Assembly (NCBI RefSeq): GCF_027924905.1
Contig: NZ_AP027055.1
Location: 1,550,001 to 1,614,000 of the forward strand
Direction: 5' to 3'
DNA length: 64,000 bases
Source of the DNA: Limnohabitans sp. INBF002
GTDB taxonomy: Bacteria > Pseudomonadota > Gammaproteobacteria > Burkholderiales > Burkholderiaceae_C
The notes under the pieces were generated by a model. The model had not been told where the DNA came from. It did not search any database and saw only the letters and a program-made list of their open reading frames with translations. Of the stretch, positions 17,721-25,669 are shown piece after piece; the stretch's first letter is position 1, and every line of letters starts with the position of its first letter. The position numbers and the translations under genes were made by a program.

Positions 17721-19880
17721 ATGAATCGGAAATCTAGATTTTTGGAAGTTTCTCGCACAAAAAGGGCGATTGCACTTTGTATTACGGCGACTTCCACAGT
17801 CTGGGCGCAACAAAATCCGACGGAAATCACCATCACTGCCGAGCCTCCCATTCGGGTATCCGGCTTTGATGGTGCGCCCTTGCAAGAGCTACCCATCAGT
17901 GTCAGCACCATCAACCAAACCACCTTACGCGACATAGGTGCACAACGCGTCACCGACGCTTTGCGCTTAGACGCATCGGTGAGCGACAGCTACAACCTCC
18001 CCGCCTATTGGGACAAACTGAGCGTGCGTGGCTTTGCGCTTGACAACCGCTACAACTACCGCCGCGAAGGTTTGCCCATCTCCGCCGAGACCATCATTCC
18101 GATGGACAACAAAGAGCGCATTGAGTTGCTCAAAGGCACGAGCGGCATTCAGTCTGGCACCAGCTCGCCAGGCGGTTTGGTCAATTACCTGGTCAAACGC
18201 GCACCCACCAGCGCAGAAAAAAACATTCGTGATGTCACGCTCAGTTACGGCCCTGGAAACAACCGTTTGGTAGCCACAGATTTGGGCGGACGCTTTGGTC
18301 AAGACGCTGATTTCGGCTACAGGTTCAACGTGGCTCACGAAGACCTTGATCCTTATATTCGTGACACCAAGGGTTACCGTAATTTGGTGGCCTTGGCCAT
18401 GGACTGGCGCATCAACAGAAACAACCGATTGGAGTGGGAGTTTGAGCAAAGCCACCACACGCAAATTGGGGTGAACTTTTACAGCTTGCTGTCATCCGGA
18501 CCAACTCAAAAGGTACTGCCGCCAACCGTGGATGGCACACGCAACATCACGCGTCAGCCCAACTCGCAACCTGGCGTGTTCGATGGTCTGACAGGCACGG
18601 TGCGTCTGAAACATCAGTTAAACAACGGCTGGATGTGGAATACGCAATATGGTTCGCAACGTTTGCGTGCCGATGACCGATTGACCTATGCATCCGGTTG
18701 CAGCAGCGCCATCAGCGATAGCTTTTGTCTTTCGCCGATGGGTAATTTTCAAATTCGGGATTACACCAGCGAGAACGAGCGACGCATGAGCGACGCGATT
18801 CAAACGGAACTCCGCGGTCAAGTTCAATTGGGGGGGCTGGAACACAGCGTTCAGCTCAGCCTCATGCGACAGCGCCAAATGAACCAAATGCCCTACTCGT
18901 ACAGCGACAACCTGGTGGGCATGACCAACATCAATGGGGGCTTAACCCCAACCCCCGACTACAACACTTACCGACAAACCAGCAGCACTGACTACAGCAC
19001 CGAAGTGGCCGTCAATGACCGCGTGCGATTAACTGATCGCACACAAGCTTGGTTTGGCCTGCGTCACACCCAACTGAGCCGCCAAAGCATGCAAACCGAC
19101 GGCAGTGCGGCGGTGCAAGACATACGGGGTGTCAGCACGCCTTGGTTAGCTTTGAGCCATCAACTGACCCCGCATCACTTGGTCTATGCCAGCTACGGTC
19201 AGGGCCTAGAAGCACGTGCAACGCCCAACACACCCAATTACACCAACGCAGGTCAACCCTTGCCAGCGCTACGCAGCACCCAACGCGAAGTTGGTATCAA
19301 AAGTCAAGGCACGCACGCGAACTGGCAAATCACTTGGTTTGACATCACACGCCCCGCCATTTCCGACTCTGGTGCTTGCAACACAAACACGGCCAGCTGC
19401 ACACAACAAATCGATGGCCAAGCCCACCACCAAGGCATCGAACTCAATGCCCAAAGTCATTTGGGCCGATGGTCGATGGGAGGCAGCGCCGCATGGCTAG
19501 ATGCCAAACGTGAAAATGCCACCGTCCAAACAGATCTGAACGGCCAACGCCCGATCAACGTGCCCAAGTACATCTTGCGTGGCATGGCCGAATACCGCTC
19601 GGCCAGCCTGGTGGGATTGCGCTCTGGCCTTCGCCTGTCACACGAGGGCAAACGCAATGTCACCGAATACGGTGACATCATGCTGTCAGCATGGACCACG
19701 GTGGACGCCACCACACACTACGACACCAAAGTCAACCATGTCGCATCCACCTGGACATTGGCTATCAACAATCTGGCCAACAAACACTATTGGCGTGAAT
19801 CCCCGAAACAATATGGGCAGTACTTTCTCTATCCAGGAGCACCTCGCACAATTCGCGCAACAATTCAGTTTCACCTCTGA
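17721..19880 (+). CDS. TonB-dependent outer-membrane receptor (copy 2)
   Basis: A 719-residue paralogue of the preceding receptor. The signal peptide, AWA-QQNPTEITIT segment, plug (RIELLKGTSGIQSGTSSPGGLVNYLVKR) and barrel end (TIRATIQFHL) all align without large gaps. Only 21 bases separate the genes, with an AAGGG ribosome site, so both are probably under the same TPP riboswitch. The two differ most in the external loops (about residues 250-450), which suggests different ligands or phage/colicin pressure on surface loops. Likely substrate: thiamine, its phosphates or moieties (inference from the riboswitch). Confidence 0.9.
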   Translation: MNRKSRFLEVSRTKRAIALCITATSTVWAQQNPTEITITAEPPIRVSGFDGAPLQELPISVSTINQTTLRDIGAQRVTDALRLDASVSDSYNLPAYWDKLSVRGFALDNRYNYRREGLPISAETIIPMDNKERIELLKGTSGIQSGTSSPGGLVNYLVKRAPTSAEKNIRDVTLSYGPGNNRLVATDLGGRFGQDADFGYRFNVAHEDLDPYIRDTKGYRNLVALAMDWRINRNNRLEWEFEQSHHTQIGVNFYSLLSSGPTQKVLPPTVDGTRNITRQPNSQPGVFDGLTGTVRLKHQLNNGWMWNTQYGSQRLRADDRLTYASGCSSAISDSFCLSPMGNFQIRDYTSENERRMSDAIQTELRGQVQLGGLEHSVQLSLMRQRQMNQMPYSYSDNLVGMTNINGGLTPTPDYNTYRQTSSTDYSTEVAVNDRVRLTDRTQAWFGLRHTQLSRQSMQTDGSAAVQDIRGVSTPWLALSHQLTPHHLVYASYGQGLEARATPNTPNYTNAGQPLPALRSTQREVGIKSQGTHANWQITWFDITRPAISDSGACNTNTASCTQQIDGQAHHQGIELNAQSHLGRWSMGGSAAWLDAKRENATVQTDLNGQRPINVPKYILRGMAEYRSASLVGLRSGLRLSHEGKRNVTEYGDIMLSAWTTVDATTHYDTKVNHVASTWTLAINNLANKHYWRESPKQYGQYFLYPGAPRTIRATIQFHL

Positions 19881-19900
19881 AAAACGCGAAAAAAATGCGC

Positions 19901-19906
19901 TATAAT
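19901..19906 (+). promoter_or_regulatory. -10 element of the tRNA-Asn promoter
   Basis: A perfect TATAAT with a G+C-rich TGCGC immediately upstream lies 8 bases before the tRNA. No good -35 match is seen at the standard distance; the upstream DNA is an A-rich run just after the receptor stop codon. Confidence 0.6.
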
Positions 19907-19914
19907 TTTTGTAT

Positions 19915-19990
19915 TCCTCGATAGCTCAGTTGGTAGAGCGCCGGACTGTTAATCCGTAGGTCCCTGGTTCGAGCCCAGGTCGAGGAGCCA
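19915..19990 (+). tRNA. tRNA-Asn (GTT anticodon)
   Basis: A 76-base cloverleaf with encoded CCA. The acceptor stem TCCTCGA pairs with TCGAGGA, the D-arm has AGCTCAGTTGGTAGAGC, the anticodon loop CTGTTAA gives GTT, and the T-arm is CTGGTTCGAGCCCAG. All arms pair correctly. It is a single isolated tRNA gene followed by a strong terminator. Confidence 0.97.
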
Positions 19991-19996
19991 ATTAAT

Positions 19997-20027
19997 AAGG
20001 GCCTTGCAGTGATGCAAGGCCCTTTTT
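19997..20027 (+). terminator. Rho-independent terminator of the tRNA-Asn transcript
   Basis: A perfect 12-base stem AAGGGCCTTGCA / TGCAAGGCCCTT with GTGA loop is followed by a T-run. Confidence 0.92.
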
Positions 20028-20053
20028 CTTTGCTTTAGAAGGAATTATTGGAC

Positions 20054-20968
20054 ATGGTTTTGACCCCCATTGAGCTGATTTTTGGTTTAGTCGGCTGTAT
20101 TTTGGCGATGCTGATTGGCGCTTGGATGGCAAAAAAGCAAGCGCGTGCGTTTAGCCATCAAAGTCATGCCAACGCAGATCAAACGGTGCAGCAAAACGGC
20201 GATTTGCCTGTGGTCACTTTTGCAGACTACGGTGACATGCGTTTTTTGCATTTGGGCACCCCCGCAGTGCAGGGCTCTATGAAGGTGAGCAAGCCGTTTG
20301 AAATCCACCTCGAATATCAACAACGCATGATGGGCTGGTTGTTATTGACAGATTTAGATCAAGTCAGTCATAAACACGCCATGCAGCTGGGATTGGGCGC
20401 TGCATCACTGACCAAGTTTTGTTATCAGCATTTAAAGATGCGGACCATCGCCATCGAATTAAACCCACAGGTGATAACGACATGCAGGCAGTGGTTCAAC
20501 TTACCCAAGGACAACGACAAATTGCAGGTGGTATTGGGCGACGCCGCCGAAATTGCAGGCGACGACCAATGGCGCGGAAAGATCGATGCTTTGCAAGTTG
20601 ATTTGTATGACCAAGATGCTGCCCGCCCAGTAATCGACAGCGAAGATTTTTACCGTGATTGCCGCAGCTTGCTCACCCACGAAGGTTGTATGGCGGTGAA
20701 CTTATTTGGCCAAGCCTCCAACTATGACGAAAGCTTGAAAAAAATCACAACAGCTTTTGGCAAAGACGCCGTGTGGGCATTCAAACCCACCCCAGCAGGC
20801 AATGCGATTGTTCTGGCTTTGCGTACACCTCGCGTGTTTGACACAAACACATTGCAGGCCCAGGCGCAAACGATTCAAACACGTTGGCCTTTGCCTGCAA
20901 CAAAATGGCTGAAGACATTAGCCCCAATCAGCAAGACCATGACCCTAGATCGTGCAAGCCTCAGTTGA
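20054..20968 (+). CDS. Spermidine-synthase-like methyltransferase-fold protein with N-terminal membrane anchor
   Basis: A protein of about 304 residues. Residues about 5-27 are a hydrophobic anchor (ELIFGLVGCILAMLIGAW). The remainder resembles the spermidine synthase/SAM-methyltransferase fold: MRFLHLGTPAVQGSMKVS, LEYQQRMMGWLLL, MQLGLGAASLTKFC for nucleotide binding, IAIELNPQVI (acidic residue after the second strand) and IDALQVDLYDQDAARP. True spermidine synthases are soluble, so this is a family member of uncertain activity. Start ATG 20054 is preferred, though a TTG at 20048 also follows the AAGGA site. It is not linked in an operon to other genes. Confidence 0.75.
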   Translation: MVLTPIELIFGLVGCILAMLIGAWMAKKQARAFSHQSHANADQTVQQNGDLPVVTFADYGDMRFLHLGTPAVQGSMKVSKPFEIHLEYQQRMMGWLLLTDLDQVSHKHAMQLGLGAASLTKFCYQHLKMRTIAIELNPQVITTCRQWFNLPKDNDKLQVVLGDAAEIAGDDQWRGKIDALQVDLYDQDAARPVIDSEDFYRDCRSLLTHEGCMAVNLFGQASNYDESLKKITTAFGKDAVWAFKPTPAGNAIVLALRTPRVFDTNTLQAQAQTIQTRWPLPATKWLKTLAPISKTMTLDRASLS

Positions 20969-20988
20969 GAAGCCAGCCTCCCCCAGCA

Positions 20989-21450
20989 TCAGGGGCGACG
21001 TTTGACTTCACGCTGCGTGCTTTTATCAATCGCCGCAACCAACAAACCAAACTCTTGCGCAAGTAGTCTCAACACATCGTCGAGCGTGACAAGCCCGACA
21101 AGATCTTGTTTCTCATTCACCACAGGGACACGACGGATGCCGTTGGTACGCATGGTCCGCATTAAATCGATCAGCGAATCATCCTCTTGCACGGTGATCA
21201 CTGGCGCGCTCATGATGTCTTCTACAAATAACGGACCAGGGTCAATCCCTTGTGCAATCACACACGTCACGATGTCTCGATCCGTGAGAAGGCCCGAAAC
21301 CTTGCGCTCGCCATTGAGATGGTCCACAACCACCAAGGCTCCCACATGATCGCGGCGCATCAACTGTGCAGCGGTGACCAAATTTGTATCTTTGTCGGCA
21401 AAAGTCACTTCACGCGTGCAGATCTCGCCAACCGTTAAACGTTCGCCCAT
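20989..21450 (-). CDS. Two-CBS-domain protein
   Basis: A 153-residue protein made almost only of a pair of CBS domains. The first is residues about 8-68 (TREVTFADKDTNLVTAAQLMRRDHVGALVVVD...GLLTDRDI) and the second about 75-135 (IMSAPVITVQEDDSLIDLMRTMRTNGIRRVPVVNEKQDLVGLVTLDDVLRLL). Such pairs bind adenine nucleotides and act as energy or redox sensors. ATG 21450 is chosen because AAGGAG lies 7 bases before it; an in-frame TTG further upstream has no such site. It lies downstream of hsp20 on the same strand, separated by a strong hairpin. Confidence 0.9.
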   Translation of the reverse strand: MGERLTVGEICTREVTFADKDTNLVTAAQLMRRDHVGALVVVDHLNGERKVSGLLTDRDIVTCVIAQGIDPGPLFVEDIMSAPVITVQEDDSLIDLMRTMRTNGIRRVPVVNEKQDLVGLVTLDDVLRLLAQEFGLLVAAIDKSTQREVKRRP

Positions 21451-21481
21451 AGGGAGCTCCTTTGATGTCAATCGAACAAGG

Positions 21482-21521
21482 CATCCGACCTCGACAGGTC
21501 CGGGTTTGTCGAGGTTGGATG
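21482..21521 (-). repeat. 14-base inverted repeat between hsp20 and the CBS gene
   Basis: CATCCGACCTCGAC and GTCGAGGTTGGATG pair at 13 of 14 positions around a 12-base loop. There is no T-run on the minus strand, so it could be an mRNA-stabilising or attenuating hairpin rather than a simple terminator. Confidence 0.6.
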
Positions 21522-21529
21522 TATCAAAC

Positions 21530-21964
21530 TTATGAAATCTTCAACAGCTTTGAATGGTTGCCTGGCTTCTTTGGCAAGGTGAGTTCCAGCACGCCGTCTT
21601 CATACTTGGCAACAGCGGTTGCCTGATCAATCGCTTGTTCCAAAGTGAAGCTGCGGAAAATCTTTCCGTAATAGCGCTCACTGCGAATCGTCTTCGCACC
21701 TTCTTTTTCTTCCTTTTGTTTTTTTATCTCAGCGGTCACTGACACTTGATTGCCATCAATCATGACTTTGATTTCATCTTTGTGAACACCTGGCATTTCC
21801 GCTTTGACGAAGTAGGTTTTTTCATCCTCATTCAGGTCTAACTTCATCTGTGGATGGTCATCCGTCATACGGTAGATAGGTCGAAGCGCAAAGCCTTTGA
21901 AAAAGTCGTCACCAAAAGGTTCCGTCAATTCACGAAAAGGGTTGAAACGGGCTAAGTTAGTCAT
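21530..21964 (-). CDS. Small heat-shock protein, Hsp20/alpha-crystallin family
   Basis: A 144-residue chaperone that holds unfolding proteins. The alpha-crystallin domain is at about residues 40-140, with KTYFVKAEMPGVHKDEIKVMIDGNQVSVTAEI, the RSERYYGKIFRSFTL core and a C-terminal GVLELTLPKK. The N-terminus (NPFRELTEPFGDDFFKGF) is a usual start for proteobacterial IbpA-like proteins, but the sequence is closer to the class found in stress regulons. A GGAGG ribosome site precedes the ATG. It heads the transcript that includes the CBS gene. Confidence 0.94.
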   Translation of the reverse strand: MTNLARFNPFRELTEPFGDDFFKGFALRPIYRMTDDHPQMKLDLNEDEKTYFVKAEMPGVHKDEIKVMIDGNQVSVTAEIKKQKEEKEGAKTIRSERYYGKIFRSFTLEQAIDQATAVAKYEDGVLELTLPKKPGNHSKLLKIS

Positions 21965-22215
21965 GGGAAATCCTCCATATGTTGATCAATCGTGGCGCCT
22001 AATGCCCCACCTAAATAGCACCTTGAAGCAAGATGCCTATCCGCTAGTTTCTAAGTTAACGGCTTGTACGTTTGTGTCAAAACACACGCTAAGAGGCGCA
22101 TTAAGGTTTAAAAATTTTTAACGTTCTCTACCGTACGTCTTTCAATGTGTGAAATAGAACAGAAGATAAAAGGAAAAGAAAAGATCATTCACTTTCATTT
22201 TTGAAAGGACTCTTT

Positions 22216-22746
22216 ATGACCCCCCACCGTCTTCTTGCGGCATGCATCTTGACAACGCTTGGCATCACCGCAGCCCAAGCGCAAACCAGCATCTACCCCT
22301 CAGATATTGGCTATTACGGCGAAGTTGCCTATACCCCCATTGAACTAAAAGTAGATGGTGGCGAAACATCAAACCCACAAGCGATGCGATTGATCGTTGG
22401 CAAGGAAATACATAAAAATTGGGCTGTGGAAGCCATGTACATAACCACGGTTTCCAAAGACAACAAAACTTTGTTTGATGGAGAAATCACCAACTACGGC
22501 ATTGCCATCAAACCCAAAGTTGCATTGACCGAAAGCACTGAACTTTTCGCACGCGTGGGGCTCACGCACGCCAACATCACCGCGACCACCGGCAGCGAAC
22601 GAACAGGCGCAGATGTCAGCTATGGCATGGGTTTGCAAACAAAGTTCACACCCGCCATTTATGGACAGGTGGACTACATGAACTACTACCACAAGGATGG
22701 CATCCGAGCACAAGGCTACGGCATCTCACTGGGATATCGGTTCTAA
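22216..22746 (+). CDS. Outer-membrane beta-barrel protein
   Basis: A 176-residue protein with a signal peptide (MTPHRLLAACILTTLGITAAQA-QTS) followed by alternating strands of a small eight-strand barrel, ending YGISLGYRF with the terminal phenylalanine needed for barrel assembly. It resembles OmpW/OmpA-like barrel families (OMP_b-brl). The function is unknown. The ATG at 22216 follows an AAAGGA ribosome site; an upstream in-frame TTG is less likely. It stands alone with its own terminator, between the Hsp20/CBS genes and the phosphoribosyltransferase operon. Confidence 0.8.
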   Translation: MTPHRLLAACILTTLGITAAQAQTSIYPSDIGYYGEVAYTPIELKVDGGETSNPQAMRLIVGKEIHKNWAVEAMYITTVSKDNKTLFDGEITNYGIAIKPKVALTESTELFARVGLTHANITATTGSERTGADVSYGMGLQTKFTPAIYGQVDYMNYYHKDGIRAQGYGISLGYRF

Positions 22747-22750
22747 ATAC

Positions 22751-22779
22751 AAAGCGGCTGATCTCATCAGCCGCTTTTT
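22751..22779 (+). terminator. Rho-independent terminator after the barrel gene
   Basis: AAAGCGGCTGA / TCAGCCGCTTT with loop TCTCA is followed by a T-run; the stem is perfect over 11 bases. It ends about 20 bases before the convergent phosphoribosyltransferase gene. Confidence 0.92.
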
Positions 22780-22799
22780 TTATACCTCGACAGATTTCG

Positions 22800-23420
22800 T
22801 CACGACAACAGCGCCATCACATCCGCATCTGACACCTCGTTGAATTCTTGGTAGTACTGGCCAATGAAATGAAAATCAGCAGGCGCATGCAAGCAAACCA
22901 CCTCATCTGCCAAAGGCCGCACACGCGACAAAGCGTCAGGTGAGGCAACCGGCACAGCGCAGATCAATTTGCGAGGCTCTGCTCGACGTAAGCTGTGCAG
23001 CGCGGCAATCATGGTGGCCCCTGTCGCCAGTCCATCGTCCACCACAATCACCCAACGGTCCATCGGATCAATCGGTTTTCGAATGGGCGTGTAGCGGTGA
23101 CGCCGCTCAGAAATGACCGCCATTTGGATGTGTTTCTCAGACGCGATGTAATCTTGATCTGCACCTTGACTGGCCGCATAGGGTGACACGTAAGTCCAGC
23201 CACTTTCATCCACAGCGCCCACGGCCACTTCTTCAGAATAAGGCGCGCGCAGCTTTCGCACCAACACAACATCCAAGTCACCTTGCAAGTGGTTGGCAAT
23301 GATTTTTCCCATGGGCACAGCACCACGCGGAATTGCCAAAACCAAAGGATGTTTGTCTTTGTAGGTCGCCAAATACTTGGCCAACTGTTGCGCCGCATCT
23401 GTTCGATTTTTAAACATCAT
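22800..23420 (-). CDS. Phosphoribosyltransferase family protein
   Basis: A 206-residue type I phosphoribosyltransferase-fold protein. The PRPP-binding loop reads WVIVVDDGLATGATM, and the N-terminal part has LVLAIPRGAVPMGKII and VRKLRAPYSEEVAVGAVDE, typical of the Rv0571c-like group found near stress genes. Its substrate is not known. The start overlaps the stop of the upstream PyrR-like gene (ATGA), so they are translated together. The C-terminus includes a short HFIGQYYQEFNEVSD tail often seen in this group. Confidence 0.88.
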   Translation of the reverse strand: MMFKNRTDAAQQLAKYLATYKDKHPLVLAIPRGAVPMGKIIANHLQGDLDVVLVRKLRAPYSEEVAVGAVDESGWTYVSPYAASQGADQDYIASEKHIQMAVISERRHRYTPIRKPIDPMDRWVIVVDDGLATGATMIAALHSLRRAEPRKLICAVPVASPDALSRVRPLADEVVCLHAPADFHFIGQYYQEFNEVSDADVMALLS

Positions 23421-23992
23421 GTCGCGCGCCTAGGCTGAACCAAATCGATTTGAAACACGGGCTCATAAGGCGGCACATGACACGCCACAATGTCTGTAGG
23501 GGCAACATCCAAATGAACCCCGACAACATCACCATGCACAGGAAATCGCGCAACGCCGCGATCCACCAGCGCAGCAAACCGAACCGAGGCCGGCTGCTTG
23601 GCCATCAAATACTCAAGCACCTTGAGCAAAGAATGTCCGGTGTACAACACATCATCAACCACCCAAACGCATGTATCAGACAGATCCAAGTTCACGTTTG
23701 ACGCATCCTCTGCAAGCAGGGTTTTTGGATGAAGCAAGGTCAAATCGTCGGCATACCGCTTGACCAACAAATCAAACCGTGCGGGTGCAGGCAAGCCACA
23801 CAATGCCGTCATGCGCTGGGCCAAAAGATCGGCCAATGGCGCGCCTCGACGGCGCACGCCAAGAATGAGCATCTTGTGGTTTTTCTCTCTCACAAATCCA
23901 GCCATTTGGTAGGCCATCTGGTCCATGATGACACTCAGTTGCTGGCTGTCATAGAGGCATGTTCTTTGAGACTCAACCGTCGTCATTGCCAT
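23417..23992 (-). CDS. PyrR-like phosphoribosyltransferase
   Basis: A 191-residue protein related to PyrR and uracil/hypoxanthine phosphoribosyltransferases. It has MLILGVRRRGAPLADLLAQRM and the PRPP loop VWVVDDVLYTGHSLLKVLEYL, as well as FAALVDRGVARFPV. In this genomic setting, beside a Crp/Fnr regulator and another phosphoribosyltransferase and not near pyrimidine genes, a role in pyr attenuation is doubtful. It overlaps the regulator gene by 10 bases and the next gene by 4, forming a three-gene operon. Confidence 0.85.
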   Translation of the reverse strand: MAMTTVESQRTCLYDSQQLSVIMDQMAYQMAGFVREKNHKMLILGVRRRGAPLADLLAQRMTALCGLPAPARFDLLVKRYADDLTLLHPKTLLAEDASNVNLDLSDTCVWVVDDVLYTGHSLLKVLEYLMAKQPASVRFAALVDRGVARFPVHGDVVGVHLDVAPTDIVACHVPPYEPVFQIDLVQPRRAT

Positions 23993-24633
23993 ACAACGCG
24001 TGAGAATGTGATGTCGCTTTGAATGAACCCTTTAAGCCCTGTGAGACTTGGCACACAGATGTCACTTCGGTCTTCCCCCTCAAACTCAATCGCCCCATGG
24101 AATGCCAAGTTCGACAGTGCACGATTGATGGCTTCTAAGTCCAGCCCCATCAAAAGCCCAAGGTCCGCACGCGTCATACGCATGGTGAATGGCCCCGCCT
24201 CACGTCCCTGCGCCACCAAAGACTGCCCCCATTGGAGTAAGAAATCAGCCACACGGCCATCGTTGGACAGTGCTTTCACAGAAACCGGCGAATGACGCCG
24301 CCTTAGCAATTGCTGACTGAAATCAGTCAAAGCACCTTGAATCAACGCAGGCTCGTAACCACTTGCGCGCAACAAATCGTCATAACGAATAGACCACGCC
24401 CTGCCTGAACCCAAAGAAATCGCCGTGCAGCTGTAGCAGCCAATCGGGATGCCATCAAACCCAACCCAGTCGCCATCGAAGATGACGTCAATGGTGCTTT
24501 CACGGCCATTTGAAATCAGGTTGATTCTTTTCAGAAGCCCAAGGTTCATGAAATAAAGCGTGTCGAAGGCTTGCACATCGACCTTGTCATGAACGCTAGA
24601 TACGTCGATTGCCTTTGCTTTTTCTGATCTCAT
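23983..24633 (-). CDS. Crp/Fnr family transcriptional regulator
   Basis: A 216-residue regulator with an effector domain (about residues 15-130, including LYFMNLGLLKRINLISNGRESTIDVIFDGDWVG) and a C-terminal winged helix (TRADLGLLMGLDLEAINRALSNLAFHGAIEFEG). The recognition helix has E..NR in place of the E..SR of Fnr. The four iron-sulfur cysteines of Fnr are missing; only a C-Y-S-C pair in the middle is seen. The start at 24633 has a GAGG ribosome site and is preferred over a longer frame that would run through a 26-base inverted repeat. It heads the operon with two phosphoribosyltransferases. Confidence 0.85.
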   Translation of the reverse strand: MRSEKAKAIDVSSVHDKVDVQAFDTLYFMNLGLLKRINLISNGRESTIDVIFDGDWVGFDGIPIGCYSCTAISLGSGRAWSIRYDDLLRASGYEPALIQGALTDFSQQLLRRRHSPVSVKALSNDGRVADFLLQWGQSLVAQGREAGPFTMRMTRADLGLLMGLDLEAINRALSNLAFHGAIEFEGEDRSDICVPSLTGLKGFIQSDITFSRVVWQ

Positions 24634-24658
24634 CTTTACCTCGGTGTAGCCATGATTC

Positions 24659-24684
24659 CGTTTGAAAAGCATAGCTTTCAAACG
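24659..24684 (-). promoter_or_regulatory. Inverted repeat upstream of the Crp/Fnr-like gene
   Basis: Perfect 9-base arms CGTTTGAAA and TTTCAAACG are separated by 8 bases, 26 to 51 bases before the start codon. Placement suits an operator, possibly for self-regulation, and the repeat argues against the longer reading frame that covers it. Confidence 0.5.
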
Positions 24685-24739
24685 TTCGATGACCAATACC
24701 CGAATCTGATGAAATCTTTACCCGCAAACAGGTAGAACG

Positions 24740-25669
24740 TTATTTGCGTGCGTGCGGCAAGCCTTGGCGATCAATGCGTACTTCATGCGTTTTCCAATCT
24801 CGCACACCACGTCGATCTATCGCTAAGCGCACCACCCAACCGATGTTGTTGACCTTGTCTGGAAAGCCGTCAAACACAAAGTTACCTAAGCTGTAAAAAA
24901 TAGGTTTGCCTTTGTACTGCTCTGTGTCTTGCACGCGATGCGGATGCCCGCCAATGACAGCGTCAGCGCCTGCGTCAATCATCAAGCGCGCCAACTCGCG
25001 TTGTCGGGCATTGGCAACCGACTCCTCCCAGCCCCAATGCATGACAGGAATCACCACATCCGCCTTCCAGACATGGCGGGCTTGCGCAATATCGCGCACC
25101 ACTTGTTCGTCTTCACTCCAAGCAATGCCTGCGCGGTCATGGTCGGCCTCAAAATTACGAGGCTGAAACTCGTTGTAGCCTAAAAATGCAATGCGAATCC
25201 CGTGTCGTTCCAGTACCAACGGCGTGTGTGCTTCTTGCAAGTTGTGCCCGCCACCGTAATACCCCAAGCCCGACTGCTTGAGCAGGCCCAGCATTTGGGT
25301 CAATGCTTTAGGGCCAAAGTCGCCCGAATGGTTGTTGGCCAAACCCACGGCATCAAAGTGACGGCGCAGGTACGTCAACCCTCTAGGATGCACGCGAAAC
25401 GTGTTGGGCTTTTCTGGTTCCACAGAACCCACGGTGGCAACCACGCACTCTAAGTTGCCCAAACGAAGGTCGGCGTTTTTGAACAAATTTGCCACGCCTG
25501 CAAATGGATCGCGTCCACGCCGAATCGCGCGGTCTGCACCGCCTTCCAGCATGATGTCGCCCGCAAACACCACCGACACCACCGGCTCCACAGAGGGCGT
25601 CTGTGCAGAGACCGTCACGACAAACCATGACAAACACCATGCCGAAAGAAATTGAAGTGGGTATTTCAT
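24740..25669 (-). CDS. CapA family (poly-gamma-glutamate capsule-like) metallophosphoesterase
   Basis: A 309-residue protein with an N-terminal signal peptide (MKYPLQFLSAWCLSWFVVTVSA). Motifs fit the CapA/PGA_cap family: VVFAGDIMLEGGADRAI, LGNLECVV, GLANNHSGDFG, VIPVMHWGWEE, VIGGHPHRVQDTE and YSLGNFVFD. These include the metal-ligand Asp, Asn and His positions. No capsule-synthesis genes (capB/capC) are nearby, so a polyglutamate role is not supported here. It overlaps the upstream small secreted-protein gene by 4 bases. Confidence 0.87.
   Translation of the reverse strand: MKYPLQFLSAWCLSWFVVTVSAQTPSVEPVVSVVFAGDIMLEGGADRAIRRGRDPFAGVANLFKNADLRLGNLECVVATVGSVEPEKPNTFRVHPRGLTYLRRHFDAVGLANNHSGDFGPKALTQMLGLLKQSGLGYYGGGHNLQEAHTPLVLERHGIRIAFLGYNEFQPRNFEADHDRAGIAWSEDEQVVRDIAQARHVWKADVVIPVMHWGWEESVANARQRELARLMIDAGADAVIGGHPHRVQDTEQYKGKPIFYSLGNFVFDGFPDKVNNIGWVVRLAIDRRGVRDWKTHEVRIDRQGLPHARK

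Noticed and set aside
24634..24696. Longer N-terminus for the Crp/Fnr-like protein
   Set aside because: The added stretch runs through a 26-base inverted repeat and lacks a ribosome site, while a GAGG lies before the ATG at 24633.
24740..25669. Poly-gamma-glutamate capsule operon
   Set aside because: Only a CapA homologue is present; no CapB or CapC-like genes are near.
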